Source: CAVVSQ01 sp963848825 (GTDB lineage Bacteria > Planctomycetota > Planctomycetia > Gemmatales > Gemmataceae). Taken from it: a DNA stretch of 64,000 bases. The translations under genes and the position numbers were made by a program. The stretch is from NCBI GenBank assembly GCA_963848825.1, contig CAWKFA010000009.1, positions 496,001 to 560,000 on the forward strand, in the 5' to 3' direction. This document shows, in pieces, positions 19,699-30,602 of the stretch; position 1 is the stretch's first letter, and every line of letters starts with the position of its first letter. Under the pieces are notes generated by a model that saw only the letters and a program-made list of their open reading frames with translations, did not search any database and was not told the DNA's origin.

Positions 19699-21357
19699 TT
19701 AACGAAGGCCGGCCAATTCTTGCAGCAGGTGCCAGTTTTCCAGACGATCTTTCTTGGCCGCCAGCAGGGTTGCCGAGGGATTGCCATCTTTATCAAAGTG
19801 TTTAACGAAGCGGCCCTCGCTCCGGGCAAAATCGATAAAGGTTAACGTTTCCTTGGTTTTCGGATTGACGTACCAATCGTCCTTGACCGCCGGGTTGCCT
19901 TGCAGGGAAAGGCGTTCCTTGATCTTGTCCCCTTTGCGTGGATCGTAGATCAATACGGGGAAGGCACGGGAATCGACCGCCAGACGCGCTTGCTCACCGG
20001 CCATGTTGTCCGCCACGCCATGCTCGGGCTGGCAGGTCGTGTAACAGACGACGAGGGCTGGGCCATCAAATTCGAGGGCGCCCAGCACTGATTTATAGAA
20101 GTGGTTGATATGGGCGCACGTGGTTTGAGCCACGTAGGTGCGCGGATGCATCATGGCGATCTGGGCGATCTCCTTGCGACGTTCCTGCTTGCCGTCGATG
20201 GCTTTGCCATGGACGCTCATCTTGGTGTTTTGGCCGGTGAAGGTGGAAGTGGACGCCTGGCCGCCGGTGTTCGAATAAACCTGCGTGTCGAGAACAAAGA
20301 CCTTGATGTTCATGCCCGATGCCAGCAGGCGTGACAGGGATTGGAAGCCGATATCGAACATGGCCCCGTCTCCACCCAGAACCCAGAGCGGCTTCCCCTG
20401 CCAACCCATCTGGTCCCAGCGCAGGCGCACGCCGATACCGTCCGCGGGGGCGTTTTCAAACAACGAGTTGGTCCAGGGAACGAGATACGGGTTATAGGGA
20501 TAGGTCGAGGTGTAAACGGTGTTGCACCCGGTCGCGGCCACGATGCCCCACTGGTCACCATACTTGGACCCGGTGGCGGCGCACATCATGCGTAGCGCCG
20601 TCCCTTCGCCGCAACCGGCGCAGGAACCGGCTCCGCCCACGTAAAGGAACGTATTTTCCTTGAGCATCATGTCGATGAGGAGGCTGTCGTTGATGTACTT
20701 GTTGTTGGAGGGCCCGATATTTTTGAAATACCGATGGCTCTTGCGTGAGTTGGTCATGATTTCGTCGGTTTTGACAACCATCTTGAGCGCATTGTCATCG
20801 CAAACCGTGACACATTCCGCGCAACCCTTGCACTTGGACGGATCGATAATGATCTGAAACATGCCGCCCGAGCCATGCTTTTTCTTGCCGGCATCATAAT
20901 ACTTTTTGGTTTTCGACCATTGCGCGCGGTACATGGGGCGGTCGAGCTCGGGAATGGTTGACATTTTCTGGTCAAGCTCTTCCTCGGAGAGCACCTTGCC
21001 CAGAATGGCGGTGTCGGGGCATTCGGTCACGCAGTCCATGCAGCCGGTGCAATTCTCCGTGATATATTCCGGTATTTCGGGAGAGATATTGCTGAAGTCT
21101 CTCAGGGTCGCAGTGCCCGCCGGAACGAGCGAGCGCGCCACCGACAGATCAGCGGGCAGGTCAGATTCGCCCCAACCTTCCTCGTAACCACGAATAATCC
21201 GCTCATTGAAATCGACCACATCGAGCACCGGCAGGTTGATCAGCTTGTAAGGGCTATCCACAAGGGTGCCATAGCTGTTGTTGTTGAAGGGGTCGCGCTC
21301 CGAAGCCTCGTTCATCGATGGCGCCTTCGGTGCGACGTGGCCATTGGTCGTAGGCAT
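19699..21357 (-). CDS. Pyruvate:ferredoxin oxidoreductase, ferredoxin plus TPP-binding (beta) chain
   Basis: 552 residues, intact. An N-terminal delta-like region is followed by two [4Fe-4S] motifs (CTGCMDCVTECP and CKGCAECVTVC), a further cluster-binding pair (GAGSCAGCGEG) and the thiamine pyrophosphate site (GDGAMFDIGFQSL...DTQVYSNTGGQ). Together with the upstream gene it makes a two-chain version of the usual single-chain PFOR, converting pyruvate and CoA to acetyl-CoA, CO2 and reduced ferredoxin. The ATG at 21357 has GGAGC upstream and sits 84 bases after the alpha-chain stop. Confidence 0.93.
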   Translation of the reverse strand: MPTTNGHVAPKAPSMNEASERDPFNNNSYGTLVDSPYKLINLPVLDVVDFNERIIRGYEEGWGESDLPADLSVARSLVPAGTATLRDFSNISPEIPEYITENCTGCMDCVTECPDTAILGKVLSEEELDQKMSTIPELDRPMYRAQWSKTKKYYDAGKKKHGSGGMFQIIIDPSKCKGCAECVTVCDDNALKMVVKTDEIMTNSRKSHRYFKNIGPSNNKYINDSLLIDMMLKENTFLYVGGAGSCAGCGEGTALRMMCAATGSKYGDQWGIVAATGCNTVYTSTYPYNPYLVPWTNSLFENAPADGIGVRLRWDQMGWQGKPLWVLGGDGAMFDIGFQSLSRLLASGMNIKVFVLDTQVYSNTGGQASTSTFTGQNTKMSVHGKAIDGKQERRKEIAQIAMMHPRTYVAQTTCAHINHFYKSVLGALEFDGPALVVCYTTCQPEHGVADNMAGEQARLAVDSRAFPVLIYDPRKGDKIKERLSLQGNPAVKDDWYVNPKTKETLTFIDFARSEGRFVKHFDKDGNPSATLLAAKKDRLENWHLLQELAGLR

Positions 21358-21441
21358 TGCATGCTCCCTGAGAAGATGTTGCGCCGCCGGGGCCGGGTGC
21401 CCACGAGGGGGATGTGCCCGGCACGCTGGCGCGGTTATTAG

Positions 21442-23427
21442 CTAGGATTTCATCATGTCCGCCGTGATCTCTTGCAATTCGCTATAGCCCCGTTTCACAC
21501 AGGTCAAATTGTCCTGAACAACACGATCACCGCGCTTGCCGAAATATTTTCGCAAGGCTTTTTCGACGCCGGCATAGACCTGCTCGTCGGTCATCTGGGC
21601 CTCGCGCATAAGGGGTTAGTCTCAAGAACGCTCCGAGAAGGACGATGCCCTGCATGCGCATCTGTAAATCGGCTTCCGACGCCACGGTACGCGCGATGCT
21701 TACCATGTCGCAGAAAAAGAGCTTCGCTTTCTTATCGCGAATAAACTTTTTGTTTTCCGCCGGAATCCGCTTCCAAACATCCATGGGGTCGGTATAAGCA
21801 GACTGCATGAAAATCGACCCGCCCATCGTAAGGCCCTTGAGCGTGAGTGGGCTGAGGATGGCCGTCGGATCGTTGATGCACAGAAGCTCGACGATTTCGA
21901 GTTCCTGGTGCAGATTGATGTGCGACTCGGCGATCGTCAGGTAATACGTGGTGGGCAAGCCTTTCTTTTCCGAACCGTACTTGGGATAGGCCTGCACGTC
22001 CTTGCCGAAGATATTGCCGGCGATGGTGGCGATGACCTTGTTGGTCGTTACGGAGCCGAAGCCGCCAACGGAGTGCCCGCGCATCGAGAACCCGCCGCGC
22101 GGCCGCAGGTCCGGGTCCTCCGCCACGGGCAGCGCCAGGGCATGATCTATCCCTAAACAAAAGAAGTCCATGCCCCCCTTGATCATGTTGTCGAAGACCG
22201 CTATCAGGTCGCCGGCGCGGACGTCGCGGCTACCCAATCCCGCCGCGCCGCTGTAGACGTTCGGCACCCGACTTAGCTTCTGGTGACCGTTTTGGCCGGT
22301 GATGCCATCGCAAAAAGCCGCTTTGACTTCGCGCGTCAAATGATTGCCGGTGGTGGACATCGGGTCGTCCATGCGTTCGAGAATGGTGAACGCCTTGCAG
22401 TTTTTGAGCGACTCGACAATCTCGTGGGCTGGGAAAGGGCGGAAAGTGAATACGGTGAGCGCCCCGGCAGCCAGCCCTTTTTTCTCGCGCAAGTAATCGA
22501 CGACGGCCCTGGCCGTCTCCATGTAACAGCCCATGCCCACGATGATGTAGTCGGCATCCTCGCAGCGATAGTTCTCGACCAGGCCATAACGCCGGCCAGT
22601 CTTGCGATAGAACTCCTCGAAGGCGTCCTCGAGGGCAGGCTTACAGCGATCGTAATACCAGCGCTGGGCGATTTTACCCTTCATGTACGAGTCTTGATTT
22701 TGCACGGTGCCCGACATGACAGGGTTGGCCGGGTCCATGAGGTTGATCAATTTTTCCTTGGGAGAGCCGATAAACTCCTTCATGAACTCCGGCTCGATCA
22801 GACGCACGGTTTCCACGGTGTGCGTCGTGAGAAAGCCGTCTTGCACGCTGAAAAATGGCGTTTGCGAGTCCTCGGCGGCGCGACGGCTAATGAGGCAAAA
22901 ATCGCCCGCTTCTTGGGCATTGCGCGCGAACAGCATGCCCCAGCCCACGTCGGCGACCGACATGACATCGTCATGTCCGGCATGCACATTGAGAGAGTGG
23001 CTGGTGAGGCACCGCGCCCGATGTTCATCACCACCGGCAGCCGCTTGCCCGAGATCGTATAAAGGACCTCTTTCATGAGGACGAGGCCCTGACCGGACGT
23101 GAAGTTGGTGACGCGGCCCCCGGCCACGGCGAAGCCCTCGCATACAGTGGCCGCCGAGTGTTCGCTTTCCGGTTCAAAAAAGATAAGCAGGTCGCCCCAC
23201 AGATTGGTCTGCCCGTTCATGACGGCGGCGTTGTAGCCGCCACCCATCGTGGTTGAGCTGGTGATGGGATAGGCGCCGGCAGCCTGGGTCACCTGGATTT
23301 CCACATGAACGACGGCTTCAGCGCCGTCACACGTCGTCGGGATGCCAGGATATTCGAACCGGGATTCGACCGACTCTGATCCCACTTCCGGAGTGCGGGT
23401 TGGGTCTCGCAGGACAGCAACACTCAT
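21442..23427 (-). CDS. Pyruvate:ferredoxin oxidoreductase, alpha/gamma chain (two frame breaks)
   Basis: About 661 residues once joined. The start ATG 23427 follows AAGAGGAATCC. The first part contains CDGAEAVVHVEIQVTQAAGA and PITSSTTMGG (alpha domain, pyruvate-binding Thr region), then LNVHAGHDDVMSVADVGWG; the gamma domain follows with GMGCYMETARAVVDYL, GFGSVTTNKV and ends RKYFGKRGDRVVQDNLTCVKRG. Breaks lie at 23023 (a GGG run one base short, restoring MNIGARCLTS) and near 21612. The order alpha/gamma then beta/delta and the spacing point to one operon. Confidence 0.9.
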
Positions 23428-23793
23428 GGATTCCTCTTTTTTTAGAAAATGCACTCGCCCTCAAGAATAAGCGAGCGTCGAGGCAAGAGCCCGACGGTGT
23501 AAAAGAAACCACCACGCAGACAGCATTCGAAATTGCGACCGACAGAAATTACGTTTGCCGCCAGCCTGAACAGGAACGGCGTAACAAATTAGCTAAAAGC
23601 TGGCTGAGCCATTGGAACTGATTATAACTACTTCACCAGGCGCCGCAAAACAAATCTTGCCCCCTTCTTCCGGCCGACGAATCATCCTGGAAATGAAAAC
23701 GTGCGGGCCATTTTCAATTTCATTTCCTTCCTCCGACCCTCTCGGTTATGTTAAAAGGCAACTCACCACGCCTTGTCTTTCGCGAGGGCAATT
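23428..23793. other. Divergent promoter region
   Basis: 366 bases between the PFOR operon (minus) and a large secreted-protein gene (plus). No small gene is supported. Promoters for both directions must lie here, but I could not pick a convincing -35/-10 pair by eye. Confidence 0.45.
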
Positions 23794-25674
23794 ATGCCAA
23801 GTTCTACACCGCTGTCAACAATACGCCGCCCTGGGTTGTCCAAACAGCTAGGCGCACTCGCTTTGATTTTTTTGGTCAGCGGTAGCGCCGTTCCGTGCGC
23901 CAGGGCCGGTGATCCTGCAGTCACGATCAAGATTACTTCGCCGATGAAACCCCCGCATGGGCTGAGCTCGAACGTACGCTGCTCGATGAAAACCTGAGCG
24001 CCTGCCGCGAATTCTACCAAAAGTACTTTGACGATCGTGGCTATTTGCAATGCGTGGTGCGCTGGGCGCTGATGACGGCCCGGATGACGCGCCGGAGAAC
24101 TTCAATCGTTGGCCTGAGCTGCACGCCCTGGGCGCTGCTGACGAAATCTTGACCATGTACGAAAAAGGCTGGGAAGGCCATCTACGCCAATATAGCGAGG
24201 CCAAGACCATCGACGTACCGATCGCGCGTGCGGGCATGTATCACAAAGAATTCATCGCCCAGTTCGACTGGATGCATAACGGCGAGGGCTTGCAGCTATT
24301 CAATCGCATGGGGCTGTCGGTGCCTCAGGATAAAAAGTATCGGGAACGCGCCCGTCGCTTCGCGGGTTTTTACATGAATGAGGACCCGGAAGCCGCCAAC
24401 TACGATCCCCAATACAAGATCATCCGCAGCATGATGAACGGCAGCCGCGGCCCCATGCTGCGCCAGGCGACACCCCTGGACTGGGCCGGCGATCCCTTCG
24501 ATGCCAAACGATTCATCCTCATGCATCGCGAAACGAACTATAAGGAGTGCCTGGCCCATTATGCGGAATACACGGACGTCCTCGGCGACCACTTTTTAAA
24601 TCTCGTCGCCACGACACTCCCCCTCAATGCCTACATGCTCAATCAGGAGGAAAAGTATCGCCGCTGGGTTCTCGACTATATGGACGCCTGGCTGGAACGC
24701 ATGCAACAAAATAAGGGCATTATTCCCTCCAAGATCGGCCTGGATGGCAAGATCGGCGGGACCGATGGCAAGTGGTGGGGGAACGTTTATGGCTGGGGCT
24801 TCAGTCCCGTGAACCCGACCAACGGCCGCCGCGAAAATCGCAACCGCATCCCGCGTGCTCTGGTCGGCTTTAACAACGCGCTCTGGCTTTCCGGTGACCA
24901 AAAATATGTCGATGCCTGGCGCGCCATGCGTGATGCCGTGAATGCCCAGGCCCGCATGAACAAGGGCAAAATGCAATATCCCACGATGTTTGGTGCCGAC
25001 GGCTGGTATGGCTGGTCCGATCAGCCCTGGCACGTCGGCGACCTCGAAATATGGTACTGGTCAATGAAGCCAGCCGACCTTTCTCGGCTTGGCCCGTCTG
25101 AATGGGTGAAGTATCTGCAAGGCAAGAACAACGGCTATCCGGAAGTGGCGCTGGAGCGCAATGGCGCTCTGTTGCCCGCAAGGTCGACGCCTTTCGCAAA
25201 GACATGTCCACGCCCGATCAGCGCCTGTCTGACAACATGCTGCATTTGAACCCGGCCGCCGCGGAGGCATTGATTCAGTTGATGCAGGGCGGCCTGCCGC
25301 CTGGTGTCGACGGCGGCCTCCTCAACGCGCGTCTACGCTACTTCGATCCAGAACGCCGCCGGGCTGGTATCCCCCCGGACGTGGCCGCGTTGGTCTCGGC
25401 GCTATCCGACACCCGCACCACGGTGACCCTGGTAAATCTAAGTAAGACGCAGCCGCGCACCGTCATACTTCAGGGTGGCGCCTATGGCGAACATAAACTT
25501 GAAAGCATAACCACGCAGGACAAAAGCACCACGCTAAAGGGCTCCTATTTGACCGTGCAACTCGAACCGGGCTGCGGTCAACAACTTGTGCTCGAGATGA
25601 AACGCTATGCCAACCGGCCGACCACCCGGCAACCCTGGGGCGCGGTACCTGGCACGCCAGTTCCCATGCCGTAA
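23794..25674 (+). CDS. Large secreted protein, glycoside-hydrolase-like fold suspected (three frame breaks)
   Basis: About 626 residues when joined. The ATG 23794 has GAGGG upstream and begins a signal peptide (LGALALIFLVSGSAVPCARA). Mature sequence: DETPAWAELERTLLDEN, YFDDRGYLQCVVRWGADDG, NRWPELHALGA, then alternating helical pairs such as FLNLVATTLPLNAYML and LVGFNNALWLSGDQKYVDAWR that suggest an alpha/alpha toroid, and a beta-rich tail (TTVTLVNLSKTQPRTVIL). This resembles polysaccharide-acting enzymes, but I cannot name a family. Breaks near 23925, 24062 (GGG short by one) and 25168 (GG short by one). Divergent from PFOR. Confidence 0.7.
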
Positions 25675-25722
25675 CGGCAGGGGGCGGGCTGGCTGTGGGT
25701 TGGGCGGCCTGCTTCTCAATAT

Positions 25723-25751
25723 TTGACAACATAGTGTCAAAGGGCTATAGT
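25723..25751 (+). promoter_or_regulatory. Sigma70-type promoter of the PilZ gene with overlapping dyad
   Basis: TTGACA (25723-25728), a 17-base spacer and TATAGT (25746-25751) form a near-consensus promoter; transcription would begin about 20 bases before the PilZ start. TTGACA and TGTCAA (25735-25740) also form an inverted repeat around ACATAG, placing a possible repressor site on the -35 element. Confidence 0.75.
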
Positions 25752-25779
25752 TTTCGACCCGGTACAAACGAAGGCACCC

Positions 25780-26148
25780 ATGAACACAACCTCGCCCTTG
25801 ACACGAACCCGGCGCAGATCCCTGCGCAAGGTACCGCAAAGCACCATCAGGATTGACTGCCGCAAGGTGGGTCCCGCAGCGACCAAGGCAACGCCCGCCG
25901 AACTCCTGGACGTATCCGAAGGCGGTATGCGCCTCACCGTGTCCCGGTACCTGGCGACCGGTGACCAGTTAGAAATCTCCATCGACGGGCCCGGTCTGCA
26001 CAGGCCGATCAAATGCCTGGCCACCGTGGTTTGGGCCGTTCCCATCGAAAATAAAAGTTATTGCATCGGCCTGTCGTTTAACAAAAAATTGCGCTTCGCC
26101 GAGGTGCTGCAGATCGCCAAGCCGGTCGAAAATGCACTAAATTCCTAG
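25780..26148 (+). CDS. PilZ-domain protein
   Basis: 122 residues. RTRRRSLRKVPQ carries the Arg-rich cyclic-di-GMP motif and LLDVSEGGMRL the (D/N)xSxxG motif of PilZ; the rest is a short beta barrel (GDQLEISIDG, CLATVVWAVP, YCIGLSF). The protein should sense or respond to cyclic di-GMP. The RxxxR spacing is slightly relaxed, so binding is probable, not certain. GAAGG precedes the ATG. Its 3' end overlaps that of the convergent HDOD gene by 12 bases. Confidence 0.85.
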   Translation: MNTTSPLTRTRRRSLRKVPQSTIRIDCRKVGPAATKATPAELLDVSEGGMRLTVSRYLATGDQLEISIDGPGLHRPIKCLATVVWAVPIENKSYCIGLSFNKKLRFAEVLQIAKPVENALNS

Positions 26149-27171
26149 CCAGGAGCGGAAATTGCCGCCAGGCTTGTTCTTGTTGGCCGCCTCGTTAGTT
26201 GCCTGGCTGCTGGGGCCTGTTGGCGCTGGGGGGCCGCCTTTTTTCTGCTCGGTTGCCGAATTTACCGTTTGTGCCATCAATTCCGGCGCTCGCCTCATGA
26301 AGATGTCCTTCTGAGCCGTGGTCCAGGACCGGGCCAGAAAAAGAAAGCCCGTATTCTTGCTGACGTCGTAAGCTTCCGGCCTTTCCCCTCTCTGCAAATA
26401 GTTAGCCATCTGATCGCTCATGGCAACTAATCCCAAGATTCCGGGATAGTCGCGTGCTTCGTCCAGATTATGGTGGAAGCGAATCGACGTCCCCGCGGCA
26501 CCAGGTAGGTGGTTTTGTTGGGCATAATGGCCGCCCAATTCACAGTGGTCGGTTTGCAGCGCAGCTTGTTCTCTTTCGCGCACGCCCTCTTTTTCAATGA
26601 AATCCATCGGGTCAGCGGCGTCGAAATCCTTGGGAAAGGAAACTGCCAACAAGATACGCCCAAGATCGTGCATCAGTCCCGCGGTGAATTCCTCGCCGTG
26701 AAAGTCATATCTGAGCTCTTTGTTAAGGCGCCGGCATAAACAGGCGGTCAAAAACCCGTGTTGCCATAAAACCGCGCAGCGGCCTTTCGTCAAGGGATCG
26801 ACTTGCTTATAAAGATTGCCCATGGAGGCCGCGAAGATGAGGTTTTGGCATTCGCGGAAACCAAGCCGGGCGACCGCCTGGTCGACAGTATCGATGGCCT
26901 GGCTCCAGTTGTAGCTCGAGCTATTCGCCAGCTTGAGGATGCTGGCCGAAAGAGTAATGTCATTTTCGATCAACGTGCTGAATTCTTTGACGGTGGCATG
27001 TTTATCGTTGGCCATGGCGACAGCGCGCTGGGCGACGGCCGGCAATAGCGGCAGTTGCCGCAAGTCCCCGAGCAGGCGGGCTAACTTGTCATCGCTGGCG
27101 CTGGAACTATTTCTTTGCGGAGGCATGGGGCGACGCTCCTCGTGTGGCACGGTGCCGATACTGTCCTGCAT
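26137..27171 (-). CDS. HDOD-domain protein
   Basis: About 344 residues. The HDOD core begins LRQLPLLPAVAQRAVAMAN and runs through FSTLIENDITLSASILKLANSS, AVARLGFRECQNLIFAAS, HGFLTACLCRRL, GLMHDLGRILLA and FHHNLDEA; HD-hydrolase residues are only partly kept (MHDLGR), as usual. HDOD proteins link signal transduction to motility, cell cycle or cyclic-di-GMP circuits. The C-terminal 45 residues are a low-complexity Pro/Asn/Lys tail. Start at 27171 or at 27126 (MPPQRNS, GAGGA upstream). Convergence with a PilZ gene fits a signalling locus. Confidence 0.85.
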   Translation of the reverse strand: MQDSIGTVPHEERRPMPPQRNSSSASDDKLARLLGDLRQLPLLPAVAQRAVAMANDKHATVKEFSTLIENDITLSASILKLANSSSYNWSQAIDTVDQAVARLGFRECQNLIFAASMGNLYKQVDPLTKGRCAVLWQHGFLTACLCRRLNKELRYDFHGEEFTAGLMHDLGRILLAVSFPKDFDAADPMDFIEKEGVREREQAALQTDHCELGGHYAQQNHLPGAAGTSIRFHHNLDEARDYPGILGLVAMSDQMANYLQRGERPEAYDVSKNTGFLFLARSWTTAQKDIFMRRAPELMAQTVNSATEQKKGGPPAPTGPSSQATNEAANKNKPGGNFRSWLGI

Positions 27172-27328
27172 GGACCAGCTTTCTAGGTAATTATAATTGA
27201 ATCGGCGTACCAGTATCCGGGACAGGGGTTTATTTCTTATAATGCCTGTCAAAACGTTGCCGCGAAAGACGAGCGTAGCGATTGTCCGGCGCGACGAATA
27301 CCCAACGCGGCGCTTATACGTAGCCATG

Positions 27329-29223
27329 CTAAGCGTTATAACGTAGCGCCCAGGGGCGCAGTTCATTTTTTATACTTTCGAAGACTTCGCTCCAATCGCC
27401 AAGCCGCTGCTGGCGGAACAGACGCATGGTGGGATACCAGGGGCAGTCAGTACGCTCCAACTGCCAGCGCCAATCGACGTTGGTCGATAGGGCCAGCCAA
27501 ATCGGCACGCCTAGCGCGCCGGCGAGATGAGCGATGGCCGTATCGCAAGAGATCACCAGATCGAGACTACGCATCAAGGCCGCGGTGTCCCTGAAATCCG
27601 TCAGTTCGGCAACGAAATTGACAATGGGCCACCCGGCGCCAACACTGTCGAGTTGCTCAGCGCCAGACTGTTTTTGCAGGCTAACCAGGCTAACGCCGGG
27701 AATTCCCGCCAACGACTCAAACATCGTCACCGGGAAAGAGCGATGATGATCCCACTGGTGACGCGGGTCGCCTTGCCAGGCAATGCCCACGTTGACACTT
27801 CCTTGGCCATTGTTGATAGCGAGCTTTGCAAGCGATGTCGCCAGCGTCTGCCGCCAACGCTCGACGAGGACGTCCGCTATCTTTAGATATGGGCCCAGAG
27901 GTGGAATCTCGGCGGTAGCGCCCAGGAGGTTTGGCAAACTCAATAACGGAGTATGCAGATCAAAAATAGGTAAAGGATCGCCGAGTGCAACCAGGAGATC
28001 GACTCCCGGGATACCCAGGAGTAGCGTGTACAGAGCCTTCTGGCACTCGAACACGACCCTGCCGCCGCGCTTTTTAAGCAACGGCAAATAGCGCATGAAC
28101 TGGAGAGTATCGCCGCAGCCCTGCTCGGCATGGACCAGAATTGTTTTGCCCCCGAGCGGCGCACCGTCCCAGCGCGGCTGTTGAAATTCACGTAATTTTC
28201 TTCCCGGCTGGGCCCAGCGCAGCTCGTAATCCGGCCAGCCGCCCACGAAATCACCTGTCGACAGGCGCAGCAGCGCCAGGTTCCAGCGCGCCACCTTGTG
28301 CCCAGCATCGACGGCGAGTGCCTGTTGAAAGGATGCCGCGGCCTCGCTCCGCAGTCCCTGCCCCAGCATGGCGTTGCCGAGGTTGACATGGGCGTCCGCG
28401 TAGCGTGGGTCGGCGCGTAGTGCTTGCCGGTAACAAGCGATCGCTTCCTCGTAATGGTCTTGCTTAAAAAAAATGTTCCCGAGGTTGTTGTGGGCATCCG
28501 CGAAATTGGTGTCGAGCTGTATGGCTTCCTGGTAACACGCGGCCGCTTCGCTGGGGTGACCCTGGCCCACGAGCGTCAGCCCCAAGTTATTGCGCACGGC
28601 GCATACCTGGGATCGATGCACAACGCCGCCCGAAAGCAGTCGCCTGCTTCATCAAGTCGCTCCTGGCCAACGAGCACGAGGCCCAGATTGTTATGGGAAG
28701 CGGCATGATGGGGATTAAGGTGTAAAGCGTGGCGATAACAAGCCGCTGCCTCCTCGAGCTGTCCTAGGTCTCGCAGCGCATTGCCCAGATTGTTGTGAGC
28801 CTCCACATACCCAGGAAAATGCACTACCGCCAGCCGATAAGACGCCACGGCCGGCGTCAATTGGCCGAGCCGCACGAGCGTGTTACCCAAGTTGTTATGG
28901 GCCTCGGCATGCTTGGGGTTCCCCAGGAGCGCCTGCCGATAAGATTGCGCCGCCTCGTCAAGTTGACCTTGCGCGAAGAGCACGTTCCCAAGATTGTAGT
29001 GCGCGTTGGCATGGGCCGGATTCAAGAATAACGCCTGGCGATAACACTGAGCCGCCTCCAGACACAGGCCCTGCGCCGCCAGGACGTTTCCCAAGTTATT
29101 ATGCATGTCGGCGTTGTTCGGGTCGATTCGCAGCGCCTGTCGGAAACAGTCAGCGGCCTCGTCAAGCTGGCCTTGCTGGTAATGCGCGACCGCCGAATCG
29201 TACCACTCGCCAAGCGTGGACAT
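27329..29223 (-). CDS. TPR protein with GT9-like glycosyltransferase domain (one frame break)
   Basis: About 631 residues. Eight or more TPR units (YRQALRADPRYADAHVNLGN type) fill the first half, followed by the GT-B domain: HAEQGCGDTLQFMRYLP, FECQKALYTLL, IAWQGDPRHQWDHHRSFP, CDTAIAHLAGALGVPIWLAL and CPWYPTMRLFRQ. Same architecture as the genes at both window ends. Likely cytoplasmic and acting on a protein or glycan acceptor held by the TPRs. The frame breaks near 28606, where one missing G restores RYAAVRNNLGLTL. ATG at 29223, no clear ribosome site. Confidence 0.88.
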
Positions 29224-29276
29224 TGTTTGAACCCAACGTTATTTGACCAAACGATGAGGCTTGCGCTTCAGGGGGA

Positions 29277-30602
29277 TTATTTCTTCGGACCCAGTTCAGG
29301 AGGCAGGTCGGTGGTTAGCGGCATGTCGCCACGCATCATCTTGCTGGCGGCCCCGACTATCTTCAGGTAATGGTCGCTGGGAAGGCCCTCATAGGTCAAA
29401 AACTGGGAGGCGCCGACCGGCACGTCATTGGTGCACTTGTAGATGGCGGTTCCCTCGTCGACCTCATCGAACATCGCCTGGTATACCATGGTGGCGCCGG
29501 CTTTCTTGGCGCTCGCGAATTGCGACCAAAGAAAGCTGCCGCCCAGGCGTGGAATTTGGTTTATAGGGAAGCGCGCGTTCTGGTTATGCCAGCTAAAACC
29601 AGGAAAAACCACCGGCAGATAGTCCTTGCCGTTGTCCTTGCACCAGGCAAGGTCCGGGACCATTGTCTTGCCGGCATAATCGGCCACTTGCCCCGGCGAC
29701 GTGTAACGCCCGACGGTCCATGGGCTGACGATGTCTCCCTTCCGGATCAAGTCATGCAGCGTCTTGTCTTTGACCGTGTCGCGCTCGAGCGTGCGCCAGT
29801 AACGTTGGCACCCCCAACATGACGGTGCAATCGCCGCCCGCGGCGCTTTTGAGAAACGCCAATAGCTCGAGACCCTCGTTCAGCGTGTATTTACGCCCGT
29901 CGCTGAAGCCGAAACCCCATACGGCGACGACGGGCTTGCCATTGTGATGCAAATAGGCGGGGTCGCTGGTGATTTTCATTTTGTCGAGCAGAAGCTTCCA
30001 ATCGTCCATCACCTTGCCCATTTGGCCGGCACGCATGCCCGACAGATCGTACATGACAGCGTAGGTTCGCCCGTAGGCGTTGGCGCCTTCGCGACAGTTA
30101 GCGAGCACCGTGTTGAACTGGCGCAGCCCGGCGTGTTGGCAACCTCTCCCGCGAAGCACTGCACAAAAACGCCGTCAATGCCATAATCCCGCATCCACTG
30201 GAAATGCCGTTTCACGGTCTTGACATTGAAGGCGCTGTAAACCTCGGCTGTTTTGCCGTCCGCCGTGGTGAATGCCGTCGCATACCGCTCATCCGGATCG
30301 AGTTCGCTGACGTCCGGCCATAATTCGACGTTGGTGCTGCCCGGCTTGAAGCCCTTGCGACCCGTCCAGTGATACCAGCCGCGGCCGCTGCCATCGCCTT
30401 CAGCCGCGTGCCAGCCCTGATACCCGCACAACACCTTGCCGGTCATCGTGGAACAGTCAACGCCCTTGGCACTGATCCCCGAAAAGGGCTTCATCGTTTG
30501 CTCGATGATTTGTTCGCGTGTCAACTTTGCTGGCTTTTGCGCCAGGCCTGCCGTGGGGGTCGAGGAAGTTGGTGTTGATTTCAAGCCCACGGGAGCCGGC
30601 AA
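29277..30602 (-). CDS. GH99-like (xylosidase-type) domain protein, possibly fused to the upstream hydrolase (two frame breaks)
   Basis: About 440 residues when joined. VLCGYQGWHAAEGDG opens the domain, WPDVSELDPDERYATAF and YGIDGVFVQCFAGEV resemble the GH71/GH99-like barrel seen in glycan-active enzymes, and DDWKLLLDKMKI, VVAVWGFGFSDGRKY and FPGFSWHNQNARFP complete it. Breaks at 30127-30129 (CCC, one short) and 29811-29815 (C5, one short). The only nearby start is a TTG at 30602 with no signal peptide, and the first 40 residues look like a Ser/Thr/Pro linker (STPTSSTPTAGLAQK), so it may be the C-terminal part of the gene at 30581-32173. Confidence 0.75.
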
